Origin: an uncultured Cellvibrio sp.
GTDB lineage: Bacteria; Pseudomonadota; Gammaproteobacteria; Pseudomonadales; Cellvibrionaceae
Assembly: GCA_946480695.1 (NCBI GenBank)
Contig: CAMLKG010000004.1
Coordinates: 62,001 to 126,000, forward strand
Direction: 5' to 3'
Length of the DNA: 64,000 bases
Shown: piece by piece, positions 8,259 to 17,824 of the stretch
Numbering within the stretch: position 1 is the first letter of the stretch
Layout: the number at the start of each line of letters is the position of its first letter
Position numbers and translations under genes: made by a program
Notes under the pieces: generated by a model
Seen by the model: only the letters and a program-made list of their open reading frames with translations
What the model was told of the DNA's origin: nothing
Databases searched by the model: none

Positions 8259-11195
8259 ATGAAACATTCAGCAGGTTTTAATAAAAAGCTGCTTTCCACG
8301 CTGGTTGCAGCCAGTATCGCCACCGGGGCATTTGCCCAGGACCAGGTTGAAGAAGTGGTAGTTACCGGTATCAAGGCATCCTTGACCAACTCTGTCAGCG
8401 TAAAACGCACCTCGGCATCGGTCGTGGACGCCATTAGCGCGGAAGATATCGGCAAGCTGCCCGATACCACCATTGCCGACTCATTACAGCGCGTTCCCGG
8501 TATCCAAATCCGCCGCAATGCGGGTGAAGGTTCCACGGTTAACGTACGCGGTATGCCGCAAGTCAGCACCTTGTTGAATGGTGAGCAATTCCTGAGTGCC
8601 GGTTCAATCACCACGGCACAACCGGAGTTCACCGATATTCCCGCCGAATTGTTGTCGCGTGTGGATGTGGTCAAGTCCGCCCAGGCTTCCACCCTGGCGG
8701 CCGGAGTTGCCGGCACCATCGATTTGAGAACCCGCCGTCCCTTTGATTTGGATGATGGCTGGACCTTTGCCGGTTCGGCGGAAGGTTCGCAAGGCCAGTA
8801 CACCGATGACGAAATCGGCCACAAGGTTTCCGGTTTTGCCGGTTTCAATAATGGTGACAATTTCGGTGCCCTATTGAGCGTTTCCAACTCCAAGGCAACC
8901 CTGGCTAACTTCCGTTACGGAATGTACAGCGATTGGTGGTTCCGCGGTTATAACGAAAACGGCGACTGGCCGGGCCAAGGCACCGCATCCGACCTGACCG
9001 GCGATGGCGATACCAACGACCAGGTCTTCGGCACCATTGATTACGGCGTCACCAACCGTACCGCGGAGCGCGAACGCACCGGTGTCTCTGGTACCGCGCA
9101 ATTCCAGGTGAATGACCGTATCGAGCTGGTTGCCGATGTGTTCTACACCAGGATGGACCAGGGCGATTACGTCAATGGCCTGATTGCCGACAACTCCTGG
9201 GCGCAATACGACTGGGTGAACCCGGACCCGGGTACCCTGGTTAACCGCGGTAAAGCGGTCGGCGGCAATGGTAAGGATTTCTATACCTCTTCCATCACCA
9301 ACCTGGAAGCCCTGCGGGTAATTGCCAAGGGCGAAACCCAAATGGATGATCGCGAATCCTTGAATTTCAATTTGCAAGCCAACCTGGAACTGACCGATAA
9401 CCTGAAAGGTTCCGTGCGTTACGCCCATGGCAATGCAACCAATGACCATACCAGCAGCTTTGCCGATGCCTTGCTTACCAGCGGTATGCAATCCGGTTTG
9501 CAGACCAGTTACGGCGGTGTGAAAGCACCGGTTAACCCCGGCGGTTACGGTCCAAATGGCGAGCGCGTACCGGTAGTGGCTGATTTCTCCGGTGAGCATC
9601 CAAGCATTCGCTACCCTGCCGGTTTCGGCCAGGACATCAACAGTTATGGCCTGGTGTCCGCATTCTCCCATCAAAACCGTAATGAAGAATCCACCCTGGA
9701 CGTATTCCGTTTTGATGGTACCTATGAGTTTGATGACGGCGTGAAGCTGGACTTTGGCTACCGTTTCGGCGACCGCGAGATCGAGCGCAACCAATATGAC
9801 CTGATCGCGCCCTTCACCGTTAAAGATGCTGACGGCAACAACGTCACTGTCTATTCCAAGTGGAAAGACTCGGGTATTCCCGGTGTTTCCGGTGGCGATA
9901 CCATTGCCAAAACCTTCAAGTTCACCGAATTGCAGGACATGGGTTACATCCACCAGGTGAGCGATTTTGGCCCGGCCAGCGATGGCAACAGCTACTACTT
10001 CATCGATCCCAAGGCAATGAAAAATGCCTATGGTTTCCATGAAGCCCTGTACCCCGGCAATGTGCAGCAAAAAGACGGCGCGCAGAGCTACACCGTAGAA
10101 GACCAAACCCAGACCGTCTACTTCCAGGGCTCATTTGAAGGTGAATTAGGCCTGCCCTACCAGGCTAACTTCGGTATGCAATACATAGAAACCCGTTTGG
10201 ACATTAACCAGTTCATCCCTTCGGTTGATACCACCAAAGTTACTGTCAACGGCACTGTGTACCCGGCGCTGGATGGCGTTGCTCCGACCATCGCCAGTAC
10301 CGAAACCGTTGAACGCTCCTTCAATGATTTCCTGCCGCGCTTCAATATCGCATTTGATACCACCGACGACACCAAACTACGCCTGGCCTATTCCAAAACC
10401 ATGACCCAACTGGATGCCAACGACCTGGGACTGGGCCGCACCTACACCACCAACAACAACCCTGAATTGGGTGTGTTCCAGGTAGTCAGCGCCTCGCAAA
10501 ACGGCAACCCGTATATGGAGCCGTGGCGCGCGGATAATTACGACCTGAGCTATGAGTGGTATTTCAACGAGAGCGGTATGGTGAGCCTGGGCTTGTTCCG
10601 TGTGGATGTTGAAACCTCCATTGCCACTACCACCGTACAAATCCCGACAGTTGCTGACTCTGATGGCGTCAATCGCAGGCCGGGTGAAACCATCGACCTC
10701 ACTACGCGCGATAACACTGAAGGCGGCATCGTTAAAGGCCTGGAGTTGGGCTACCAGCAAGCCTTCGATTTCCTGCCAGGCGCATGGAGTGGTTTGGGTA
10801 CCACCATCAATTACACCTTCACCGATGGCACCGGCGGCGAGAAAGACTTCTACGGTAAAACCATGCCGATGGCTGACAATTCCGAAAACCAGGTCAACGC
10901 TGTCCTGTGGTATGAGTACGACCAGTGGCAAGCGCGTATCGCTTACAACTACCGTAGCGAACGCTTCATTGGCCGCGCCTGGAACGATGGCAGCCCCGCT
11001 GCATGGTGGCAAGCGCCGACCAGTTATGTGGATGCGTCTGTCAGCTACGACCTCAATGACAACCTGACGGTTTACGTGCAAGGCACCAACATCACCGAAG
11101 AGTACGAGGAAACCTACATGCAATGGGAAGACGTCATGGTTAACCAAAACGTGTATGAAGCTCGTTACACCCTGGGGGTGCGCGCCAAGTTCTAA
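8259..11195 (+). CDS. TonB-dependent outer-membrane receptor (Xanthomonas/Caulobacter-type)
   Basis: A 978-residue protein with a signal peptide (cleavage likely after ATGAFA, about residue 26) and a TonB box-like EEVVVTG. The plug domain carries SVVDAISAEDIGKLPD and SLQRVPGIQIRR, and a long beta-barrel ends in an aromatic residue (VRAKF). The plug signatures and size fit the large TonB-receptor family expanded in carbohydrate-using Xanthomonas, Caulobacter and Cellvibrio. It would take a large or scarce ligand across the outer membrane using TonB energy. The AGAGGA ribosome site before ATG 8259 supports the start. Two LacI-type palindromes lie upstream, and a convergent halogenase gene lies downstream. 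The ligand is unknown. Confidence 0.93.
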   Translation: MKHSAGFNKKLLSTLVAASIATGAFAQDQVEEVVVTGIKASLTNSVSVKRTSASVVDAISAEDIGKLPDTTIADSLQRVPGIQIRRNAGEGSTVNVRGMPQVSTLLNGEQFLSAGSITTAQPEFTDIPAELLSRVDVVKSAQASTLAAGVAGTIDLRTRRPFDLDDGWTFAGSAEGSQGQYTDDEIGHKVSGFAGFNNGDNFGALLSVSNSKATLANFRYGMYSDWWFRGYNENGDWPGQGTASDLTGDGDTNDQVFGTIDYGVTNRTAERERTGVSGTAQFQVNDRIELVADVFYTRMDQGDYVNGLIADNSWAQYDWVNPDPGTLVNRGKAVGGNGKDFYTSSITNLEALRVIAKGETQMDDRESLNFNLQANLELTDNLKGSVRYAHGNATNDHTSSFADALLTSGMQSGLQTSYGGVKAPVNPGGYGPNGERVPVVADFSGEHPSIRYPAGFGQDINSYGLVSAFSHQNRNEESTLDVFRFDGTYEFDDGVKLDFGYRFGDREIERNQYDLIAPFTVKDADGNNVTVYSKWKDSGIPGVSGGDTIAKTFKFTELQDMGYIHQVSDFGPASDGNSYYFIDPKAMKNAYGFHEALYPGNVQQKDGAQSYTVEDQTQTVYFQGSFEGELGLPYQANFGMQYIETRLDINQFIPSVDTTKVTVNGTVYPALDGVAPTIASTETVERSFNDFLPRFNIAFDTTDDTKLRLAYSKTMTQLDANDLGLGRTYTTNNNPELGVFQVVSASQNGNPYMEPWRADNYDLSYEWYFNESGMVSLGLFRVDVETSIATTTVQIPTVADSDGVNRRPGETIDLTTRDNTEGGIVKGLELGYQQAFDFLPGAWSGLGTTINYTFTDGTGGEKDFYGKTMPMADNSENQVNAVLWYEYDQWQARIAYNYRSERFIGRAWNDGSPAAWWQAPTSYVDASVSYDLNDNLTVYVQGTNITEEYEETYMQWEDVMVNQNVYEARYTLGVRAKF

Positions 11196-11246
11196 GCGCC
11201 CTGCGGGGGATTCATCCTCCGCCTGATTTTTCTCCTCTCCTTTTTT

Positions 11247-11270
11247 GCCCCGCCATGCGGGGCTTTTTTT
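11247..11270 (+). terminator. Rho-independent terminator of the TonB-receptor gene
   Basis: Perfect stem GCCCCGC/GCGGGGC with loop CAT and seven T residues, 50 bases after the receptor stop codon. It directly adjoins the end of the convergent halogenase gene. Confidence 0.9.
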
Positions 11271-11271
11271 A

Positions 11272-12780
11272 TTAATTCCCTGGCGCAGCTAATTGATCCA
11301 GGTACCTGCGATGATCCGAAAAATTCAATGCGCAACGGCGCAAGAAATTATCCAGCGCGGATAAATCAAAACATGCTTCTTCCGCCGTGGGTGCGCGCAC
11401 CTGCTGTTCATTCGGCAAAATCCCCATACCCGCCAGGATGCAATACCAGGAGGGTGCGGGATAATAATGGGCAATATCCAAACGTTGCACTTCTGCCGCG
11501 AGGTCCTTTCCGGCAAACCAGGCGCTATACAATTCCCGCATGGTTGCTGACACGTCCTGTTGATCCTCGGTGTTGGCTCGCCAATATTCGGTATCGGTAC
11601 GCGAACTGGTTTTGTAATGGGTAACTATATAATCGCGCACCCCATCAAAATGCCCATTAATGCGTTGGTTAAAATCATGGCGATAGCGATCGGTAAATTC
11701 TCCCCGGGTAAAATAATCTGCAAACAGGGCAATCGTTTGCTGTACTAAAAATAATGCGGTTGCCTCCAAGGGTTCAATAAATCCCTGCGATAATCCCACT
11801 GCCAGGCAATTCTTTTTCCAATGCTCCTGCACACGCCCCACTTTCATTTTCAAGTGGCGGACAGGAACATCCGCATCCAATAACCCCAGGCGTTCGCGCA
11901 ATTCACGCTCGGCCTCATCCGCTGGGCAAAACGCCGAACTATACACATAGCCATTACCATAGCGATTGGTGAGCGGAATCTTCCATGCCCAACCGTGATC
12001 CAGGGCAGCAGAAATGGTTTCCGACGGAATTTTTTCACCCATCTCCGATGGCATGGCCACAGCGGCATCATTCAATAAATTATTGCTGTAGCTAATAAAA
12101 GGCGTGCACAACGTTTGCTGCAATAACAGGCTGGCAAAGCCGGTGCAATCGACAAAAAAATCCGCGGTATACATTTCACCCGAGGTTGTCACAAGTGATG
12201 CGATATTCCCCGCCGTATCCTGCCGCACCTGCGCGATATGGCAAACGCGATGAGCTACCCCGCGTTCAATCGCTTTTTTTCGCAGGAACTGGCCGAGCAA
12301 GCCTGCATCAAAGTGGTAACCATAATGGATTTCAAAGGGAAAATTTTCCGGCGCAACTGGCGACAGGCATTGGTGTGCAATTCGCGCCGCCACAAAAAAG
12401 CGATCCGGGTGCGCGTACACATCCGCACCACGCAAACGCGCTTGCACGTTATGCGTAAAGATAGGCAGGGTCTGGCGATCCAGTGCAGATGAAAACGGGT
12501 GGAAGTAACGCTGGCAACCCTTACGCGTGGACCAGTTTTCAAAACTGATACCGCATTTATAGGTTGCATTGCACTCCGGCATCCATTCCGCTTCGGCAAT
12601 ACCCAGTGAATCAAAAAATAATTTCAACGCGGGTGTAGAACCCTCACCCACGCCGATAATGCCAACATCGGGCGATTCCAGTAACTCGACTTCAAATCCT
12701 TTATCGATCCACTGCTTCCCCATAATCAACGCCGCCATCCAACCGGCGGTGCCGCCACCCACTATCACAATTTTTTTCAT
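11272..12780 (-). CDS. Flavin-dependent halogenase family protein 1 (divergent)
   Basis: A 502-residue cytoplasmic protein of the tryptophan-halogenase family. It has the FAD-binding GGGTAGW motif near the N-terminus, the family lysine (K75, in TYKCGISF) that carries HOCl/HOBr as the chloramine or hydrogen-bonds it, the WxWxIP motif (WAWKIP, 264-269) that suppresses monooxygenase activity, and the catalytic-site glutamate context EPLEA (E339). It differs from the three paralogues nearby by GEGSTP in place of GEATxP and by EATALF in place of ESTxI. A halogenating role is inferred from the motifs; the substrate is unknown. It is convergent with the first TonB receptor. No strong ribosome site is visible before the ATG. 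Confidence 0.88.
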   Translation of the reverse strand: MKKIVIVGGGTAGWMAALIMGKQWIDKGFEVELLESPDVGIIGVGEGSTPALKLFFDSLGIAEAEWMPECNATYKCGISFENWSTRKGCQRYFHPFSSALDRQTLPIFTHNVQARLRGADVYAHPDRFFVAARIAHQCLSPVAPENFPFEIHYGYHFDAGLLGQFLRKKAIERGVAHRVCHIAQVRQDTAGNIASLVTTSGEMYTADFFVDCTGFASLLLQQTLCTPFISYSNNLLNDAAVAMPSEMGEKIPSETISAALDHGWAWKIPLTNRYGNGYVYSSAFCPADEAERELRERLGLLDADVPVRHLKMKVGRVQEHWKKNCLAVGLSQGFIEPLEATALFLVQQTIALFADYFTRGEFTDRYRHDFNQRINGHFDGVRDYIVTHYKTSSRTDTEYWRANTEDQQDVSATMRELYSAWFAGKDLAAEVQRLDIAHYYPAPSWYCILAGMGILPNEQQVRAPTAEEACFDLSALDNFLRRCALNFSDHRRYLDQLAAPGN

Positions 12781-13100
12781 AGGAATTTCTGTAGCATTTT
12801 AATGTGGCAAACGAAACAGCCACCGGTTTGTAAATGCCCGCCGCGTTTTTTTCAGCATTCTCCCACAGCGGTTATTCAACAACAATGAATCAATAACAAT
12901 CGAATTAGCGACGATCGAATTAGTGGCAATGGAACCGCCGCTATATTCCCGTTACAGCGATTACTTCATCATTGCTATATTTCCCGCTATTACGCTGGTG
13001 ACGAGGATTCAGTTATGATGTGACGCAACAGGTCACGCAGGGGACCGGGCTCCAAAGCGACTCCCAATAAAAACAGCCAACATTTGCAGGAATTCCACCA
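12781..13100. other. Divergent promoter region between two halogenase genes
   Basis: 320 bases without a credible gene. It contains the 10-base direct repeat ATCGAATTAG at 12899-12908 and 12914-12923 (15-base period) and presumably both divergent promoters. No LacI-type palindrome like those at the receptor genes was seen here. Confidence 0.5.
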
Positions 13101-14621
13101 ATGTCGCAACAACAACCTATTCGTAACCTTGTCATTGTGGGTGGCGGCACAGCGGGCTGGATGGCTGCCGCAAGTTTTTCCCGTTTCCTTGCTGATAAAG
13201 CAATTCACATTACGCTTATTGAATCTACCGGCATAGGCACTGTAGGTGTCGGTGAAGCGACTATTCCCAGCATTGTCCAATTCAATCACTCGGTGGGTTT
13301 GGATGAACTGGAATTTATCCGCGCGACACGCGCCAGCTTCAAACTCGGCATTCAGTTTGAACACTGGTACAAACAAGGCGAAAAATTTTTTCATCCGTTT
13401 GCGGATTATGGGGTTAATTTCGGCGGTGTGGAATTCCAGCATTATTTTTACCGATTGAAAAAAAATTATCCTGCGGAAGATTTACATGCTTACTCCATCG
13501 CATGCCAACTCGCCAAACATAACCGTTTTGCACAGCCCTTGGAAAATCCCGCAAACCCTTTGGCTGATTATTCGTACGCGTACCACTTTGACGCGACCCT
13601 GTATGCCGGGGTTTTACGCAAACTTGCGGTTTCCCGCGGTGTCATCCACCTCGATCAAACAGTGAAAAAAGTAAACCTGCGCGAAAGCGATGGATTTATT
13701 GATTCACTATTACTGGACAATGGCCAGACACTGGCTGGCGATTTGTTTATTGATTGCACCGGTTTTAAAGGATTGCTGATTGAAGACGCGTTGCACACCG
13801 GCTATGAAGATTGGCAACAATGGTTACTTTGCGATGCCGCTGTGGCGGTGCAATGTGAAAACACCGCCGAGCCAACACCCTACACCCGTGTTACCGCATT
13901 GGACTCGGGTTGGATGTGGCAAATCCCCCTGCAACACCGCATGGGTAACGGCTATGTTTTCAGCAGCCGCTTTATCGATAAGGATTCTGCCACACAAACA
14001 CTGCTGGAAAAAATCAGCGGCACACCGCTCACCACGCCGAAACCATTTACCTTTAAAGCCGGGCGGCGCAAAAAAATCTGGAACAAAAATTGTTATGCCC
14101 TGGGTTTGGCGTCCGGATTTTTGGAGCCCCTGGAAAGCACCAGCATTTCCCTTATCCAAACCGGCATCACCCATCTACTGACATTTTTTCCGGATAGGTC
14201 ATTTAACCAGGCGATGGTTGATGAAGTAAATCGTCGCCACCAGCATGAAATGGAACGCATCCGCGATTTTATCGTGCTCCATTACAAACTCACCCAACGC
14301 ACCGATACGGAATTCTGGCGCTATTGCCAAGCCATGGAAATACCACCGAGCCTGCAACATAAAATCGATTTGTTTAAAAGCTGCGGACATATTTTGCAGC
14401 ATGAACCCGAGGCCTTTGAAAAATCCAGCTGGCTAAGCATTTACCATGGTTTTGGAATCATCCCGGAGCGAACCGATAATCGTATTGATCATTTCCAGGA
14501 TACCGAAATTGCCACCCGGCTTTCTAAAATTAAAAGCTCACTGGAGCAAGCCGGGAAAAATGCAATGAGCCATGGGGAATTTATTCGCCGGCATTGTGTA
14601 GCATCGGAGTTTGATAATTAA
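13101..14621 (+). CDS. Flavin-dependent halogenase family protein 2
   Basis: A 506-residue tryptophan-halogenase family protein with VIVGGGTAGW at the FAD site, the VGVGEATIP segment, catalytic lysine K81 (ASFKLGIQF), WMWQIP (271-276) and EPLEST (E345). All residues usually taken as diagnostic of a working halogenase are present. No signal peptide is seen, so it acts in the cytoplasm and needs FADH2 from a separate reductase, which is not in the window. AGGAATT upstream supports the ATG. It is transcribed divergently from halogenase 1 and converges on halogenase 3. Similar genes are known beside TonB receptors in Xanthomonas and Caulobacter relatives; their natural substrates remain unsettled. 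Confidence 0.9.
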   Translation: MSQQQPIRNLVIVGGGTAGWMAAASFSRFLADKAIHITLIESTGIGTVGVGEATIPSIVQFNHSVGLDELEFIRATRASFKLGIQFEHWYKQGEKFFHPFADYGVNFGGVEFQHYFYRLKKNYPAEDLHAYSIACQLAKHNRFAQPLENPANPLADYSYAYHFDATLYAGVLRKLAVSRGVIHLDQTVKKVNLRESDGFIDSLLLDNGQTLAGDLFIDCTGFKGLLIEDALHTGYEDWQQWLLCDAAVAVQCENTAEPTPYTRVTALDSGWMWQIPLQHRMGNGYVFSSRFIDKDSATQTLLEKISGTPLTTPKPFTFKAGRRKKIWNKNCYALGLASGFLEPLESTSISLIQTGITHLLTFFPDRSFNQAMVDEVNRRHQHEMERIRDFIVLHYKLTQRTDTEFWRYCQAMEIPPSLQHKIDLFKSCGHILQHEPEAFEKSSWLSIYHGFGIIPERTDNRIDHFQDTEIATRLSKIKSSLEQAGKNAMSHGEFIRRHCVASEFDN

Positions 14622-14671
14622 TTGTTCACTGGCACCCCGGCCCCGGATTTTTACCGGGAACCATGGCGAAT

Positions 14672-16189
14672 TTATTCGCGATTTTCCATGATGCAGTATC
14701 GCTTGATAAATTCACCATGGGTTGGCAACTTTATCGCGGTATCGTAAATGGCCCTTGCTCCCTGGTTAAGCGATTGCGCCAACTTTTTACTATCCAGGAC
14801 ATCTGCCAGCGGGTGATACTTTTGCGGTCGCACCCCCATGCCTTCGAGGATCGAGCACCAACTGTCCTGGCCGAATAAATTGTCCGGGTGGTGACGTAAT
14901 TGCCCGCGCTGGCGGAACAGGTTTATTTTTTCTTCCAGTGCATCGGGTATCGCCATGGTTTTGCAGCGGCGCCAGAAATCCGTATCGTCCCGTTGGGTGG
15001 TGCAATAATGCAAAATAATAAAATCTCGTATTTCGAGGTACTCGTTATCCACCTCACGATTAAATTGCTGTTCCAGCTGTTCATCGAAATCGCGATCAGG
15101 ATAATTGCGGATAAAATGTACCAGGGTTCGATAAACCAAATGAATCGCGGTGGATTCCAGCGGTTCCAGGAAACCGGCAGCCAAACCCAGCGACAAACAA
15201 TTGTTGTGCCAGATTTTTTTTCGCTTGCCGGTGACAAACGGGATAATACGCGGCGGGTTCAGCGCCTTGCCGTCAATAGTATTCAATAAGGTATGGATGG
15301 CTTCATCGTCAGAACAGTAATCGCTCGCAAAAACATAACCATTTCCGGTGCGATGTTGCAATGGGATTTTCCAGGTCCAGCCCGCTTCACGTGCGGTGGC
15401 AATGGTAAACGGGGATGGCTCACCGTGGTTTTCGGTTTGCACAGCAACCGCGCGGTTGCAGGGCAAATAATTTTCCCAGCTTTCATACCCCACTCGCAGG
15501 GCTTCTTCAATTAATAATCCTTTAAAGCCCGTACAATCGATAAAAAAATCACCCGTAACAAGCTGGCCATTGGTTAATTCAACGGCCTGGATGAATTGCC
15601 GTTGGTCCGTCATTACTCTTTCAACCCTTGCTTCGATATGCCCTACACCGCGCGCTGTTGAAAGCCTGCGCAAATAACGTGCGGCCAATACCGCATCCAG
15701 ATGCAAGGCGTAACCGTAATTCGCCAGCGGCGTGTTTTGCAATTGGGTTTCCAGCATAAAACGATTATGTTCAGCCATGATCGCCGCCGGGGAGTGCTCC
15801 ATCCAGCGAGTCGGATAACCGTTTGCAAGTGTCTTTAGCCAGACCTGGTAAAACTCATGCCCATCAATAACGCGACCGATTTTTCCAAACGGATGGAAAA
15901 AAGAATGGGTATTGTTGAGCCAATGATCGAAACGAATACCTAATTTAAATGTGCCCGCTGTGGCTTCGATAAATTCCCTTTCATTAATACGCGCGGTTTT
16001 AAGGAAAGCCATAAACGACGGCACAGTCGCCTCGCCTACGCCGATAATCCCGATGTCCGGCGATTCGATCAACGTAATACGCGTATTGCTGCCCTGCAAA
16101 ATAGGCGCGAGTAAACTGGCGGCCATCCAACCGGCGGTTCCGCCACCGATAATGACGATGGAATTTAATGCGCGTGGATTATCCGGCAT
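14672..16189 (-). CDS. Flavin-dependent halogenase family protein 3
   Basis: A 505-residue member of the same family: IVIIGGGTAGW, IGVGEATVP, catalytic lysine K82 (GTFKLGIRF), WTWKIP and EPLESTAI. The frame extends to 16270, but the ATG at 16187-16189 has a GGGGA ribosome site and gives an N-terminus aligned with its paralogues. This start leaves a 13-base gap to the stop of the upstream halogenase gene, so the two are very probably co-transcribed and translationally coupled. It probably halogenates a small aromatic or indole-like compound using FADH2, O2 and halide; substrate and halide preference are not visible. Confidence 0.9.
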   Translation of the reverse strand: MPDNPRALNSIVIIGGGTAGWMAASLLAPILQGSNTRITLIESPDIGIIGVGEATVPSFMAFLKTARINEREFIEATAGTFKLGIRFDHWLNNTHSFFHPFGKIGRVIDGHEFYQVWLKTLANGYPTRWMEHSPAAIMAEHNRFMLETQLQNTPLANYGYALHLDAVLAARYLRRLSTARGVGHIEARVERVMTDQRQFIQAVELTNGQLVTGDFFIDCTGFKGLLIEEALRVGYESWENYLPCNRAVAVQTENHGEPSPFTIATAREAGWTWKIPLQHRTGNGYVFASDYCSDDEAIHTLLNTIDGKALNPPRIIPFVTGKRKKIWHNNCLSLGLAAGFLEPLESTAIHLVYRTLVHFIRNYPDRDFDEQLEQQFNREVDNEYLEIRDFIILHYCTTQRDDTDFWRRCKTMAIPDALEEKINLFRQRGQLRHHPDNLFGQDSWCSILEGMGVRPQKYHPLADVLDSKKLAQSLNQGARAIYDTAIKLPTHGEFIKRYCIMENRE

Positions 16190-16202
16190 AGATGTCCCCG
16201 GT

Positions 16203-17717
16203 TTAATTGTTAACAACTTTACAGTACTGGTTAATAAATTCCTGATGCGTTGGCAATTCCGCAACCGCATCCATAATGGATTGACGCATAGCCGCCAGGC
16301 TTTGCCGTAGATAATCGCTATTCAATCGATCCACATTTTTATTGTAGTTGTTTGGGTAAAAATTAAATCCGTTGTAAATGGCCAACCAGGAATCCGGGTG
16401 GAATATTTCCCATGGGTAATGCAATAAATCCCCTCGTTCCGAATAGGCGCTGATCTTTTGCTGCAAGGTATCGGGTATATCCATGTTTTGGCAGTAGCGC
16501 CAGAATTCTGAATCGGTTCGTTGATTCAGTTTGTAATGGAGAATAATGAAATCGCGGATACGCTCCCACTCGGTGGCGGTTACCTGGTTGAAATAATCAA
16601 TTTTTTCCTGGTTAAAAAACGGATGCGCAAATGAGCCGCAAATTTTTTCAATCCCGGTTTCGATTAATGCAATACTCGTGCTTTCCAACGGTTCCAGGAA
16701 ACCCGCCGCCAAACCTATCGCAATACAATTTTTATTCCACGCCTGGGCGCGACGCCCCGCGGTGAATTGGAATTTGCGCGGGCTATGCAAAACCTTGCCA
16801 TCAATATGTTGTAACAGGGTTCTCTCCGCCTGTTCGTCATCAATAAATTGGCTGCTGTATACGTGGCCATTACCCTGGCGATGCTGCAATGGGATCCTCC
16901 ATTGCCAACCGGCGGTATGGGCTTTTGCAAGGGTGCGAATAACCGGTTCGCCTACCAATTCGGACTGCACCGCCATAGCGCGATCGCACACTAACCAGCG
17001 GCTCCAATCAACATAGCCAGTATTCAAATTCTTGTTGATGAGGAGACCGTGGAAACCGGTGCAATCTATAAATAAATCCGCTGCGATCTGGCGGCCGTCA
17101 TCAAGTTGCAAACTGTTAATGAAGCCATTGTCCGGGTTTAATTCGACTGAATTAATCTTTGCATCTACGTGAAGGACTCCGCGAGCCGTGGCATATTCGC
17201 ACATAAGTTTGCCAAACATTCCCGCATCAAAATGCAACGCCCAATCAAATACCGATAAAGCGGACGAAGGATTTTCTGCCGGAAATGTAAATTTGTTGGC
17301 GCGCGCCAGGGCGATACCGAGCGAATATTGTTCCAGGGGCGCGGGATCACCCGATTCACGCAATTTCATCCAATAATGATGGAAGCGAATACCGTTTGCA
17401 TCCTGGCCGAATAATCCGAAGGGATGGATAAATGAAGTGCCCTGCTTGAACCAATCTTTAAATTCAATACCCAGTTTCACTGTCGCGCGGGTCCTGCGCA
17501 TCACTTCCATATCATCCATACCGAGCGCTTGGTAAAAGCGGCGCAAGGTCGGGATAGTTGCCTCCCCGACACCTACCGTACCTATTTCACTGGATTCGAT
17601 AACCGTGATTTTTATATCAGTTTTGGAAAAATGCTGGCTCAGCTTGGCCGCGGCCATCCAACCTGCGGTTCCGCCACCGGCAATCGCTATGGATTTAATT
17701 GTGTAATTGTCGCTCAC
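16203..17717 (-). CDS. Flavin-dependent halogenase family protein 4 (GTG start)
   Basis: A 504-residue family member with AIAGGGTAGW, VGVGEATIP, catalytic lysine K81 (ATVKLGIEF), WQWRIP and EPLESTSIALIE. An ATG exists at 17756, but the GTG at 17715-17717 has GGAG five bases upstream and gives the family-typical short N-terminus, so GTG was chosen. It is the first halogenase downstream of the second TonB receptor on the same strand, separated by a 12-base-pair hairpin that may limit read-through. Its product is expected to be cytoplasmic and flavin-reductase dependent. Confidence 0.9.
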   Translation of the reverse strand: MSDNYTIKSIAIAGGGTAGWMAAAKLSQHFSKTDIKITVIESSEIGTVGVGEATIPTLRRFYQALGMDDMEVMRRTRATVKLGIEFKDWFKQGTSFIHPFGLFGQDANGIRFHHYWMKLRESGDPAPLEQYSLGIALARANKFTFPAENPSSALSVFDWALHFDAGMFGKLMCEYATARGVLHVDAKINSVELNPDNGFINSLQLDDGRQIAADLFIDCTGFHGLLINKNLNTGYVDWSRWLVCDRAMAVQSELVGEPVIRTLAKAHTAGWQWRIPLQHRQGNGHVYSSQFIDDEQAERTLLQHIDGKVLHSPRKFQFTAGRRAQAWNKNCIAIGLAAGFLEPLESTSIALIETGIEKICGSFAHPFFNQEKIDYFNQVTATEWERIRDFIILHYKLNQRTDSEFWRYCQNMDIPDTLQQKISAYSERGDLLHYPWEIFHPDSWLAIYNGFNFYPNNYNKNVDRLNSDYLRQSLAAMRQSIMDAVAELPTHQEFINQYCKVVNN

Positions 17718-17746
17718 AATGACTCCGATATTTATTGCCCGAAATA

Positions 17747-17780
17747 ATAACGCCACGGGGATTGCTCACCGTGGCGTTAT
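17747..17780 (-). terminator. Strong hairpin between TonB-receptor and halogenase genes
   Basis: Perfect 12-base arms ATAACGCCACGG and CCGTGGCGTTAT around a 10-base loop. Only a weak T-rich tail follows on the minus strand. It lies 45 bases after the receptor stop, so it may be a leaky terminator or an mRNA stabiliser that raises receptor relative to halogenase transcript. Confidence 0.6.
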
Positions 17781-17824
17781 CTTGCCTTGATTCAGGCGGG
17801 TATTTCCAACGACTTAATACCTTA

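Noticed and set aside
7997..8893. 298-codon frame antisense across the receptor promoter and plug
   Set aside because: It overlaps the receptor start and the operators; the same shadow pattern recurs antisense to the second receptor plug.
8871..10106. 411-codon open frame antisense to the first TonB receptor
   Set aside because: It lies fully within a confident receptor gene, has no supporting ribosome site and gives a low-complexity Val/Gly/Ala translation typical of antisense shadow frames.
10377..11147. 256-codon frame antisense to the same receptor
   Set aside because: Shadow frame over the beta-barrel coding sequence; no recognisable domain.
12899..12923. ATCGAATTAG direct repeat between divergent halogenase genes
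   Set aside because: Only two copies with no dyad symmetry; it is noted as part of the promoter region but too weak for a regulatory claim.
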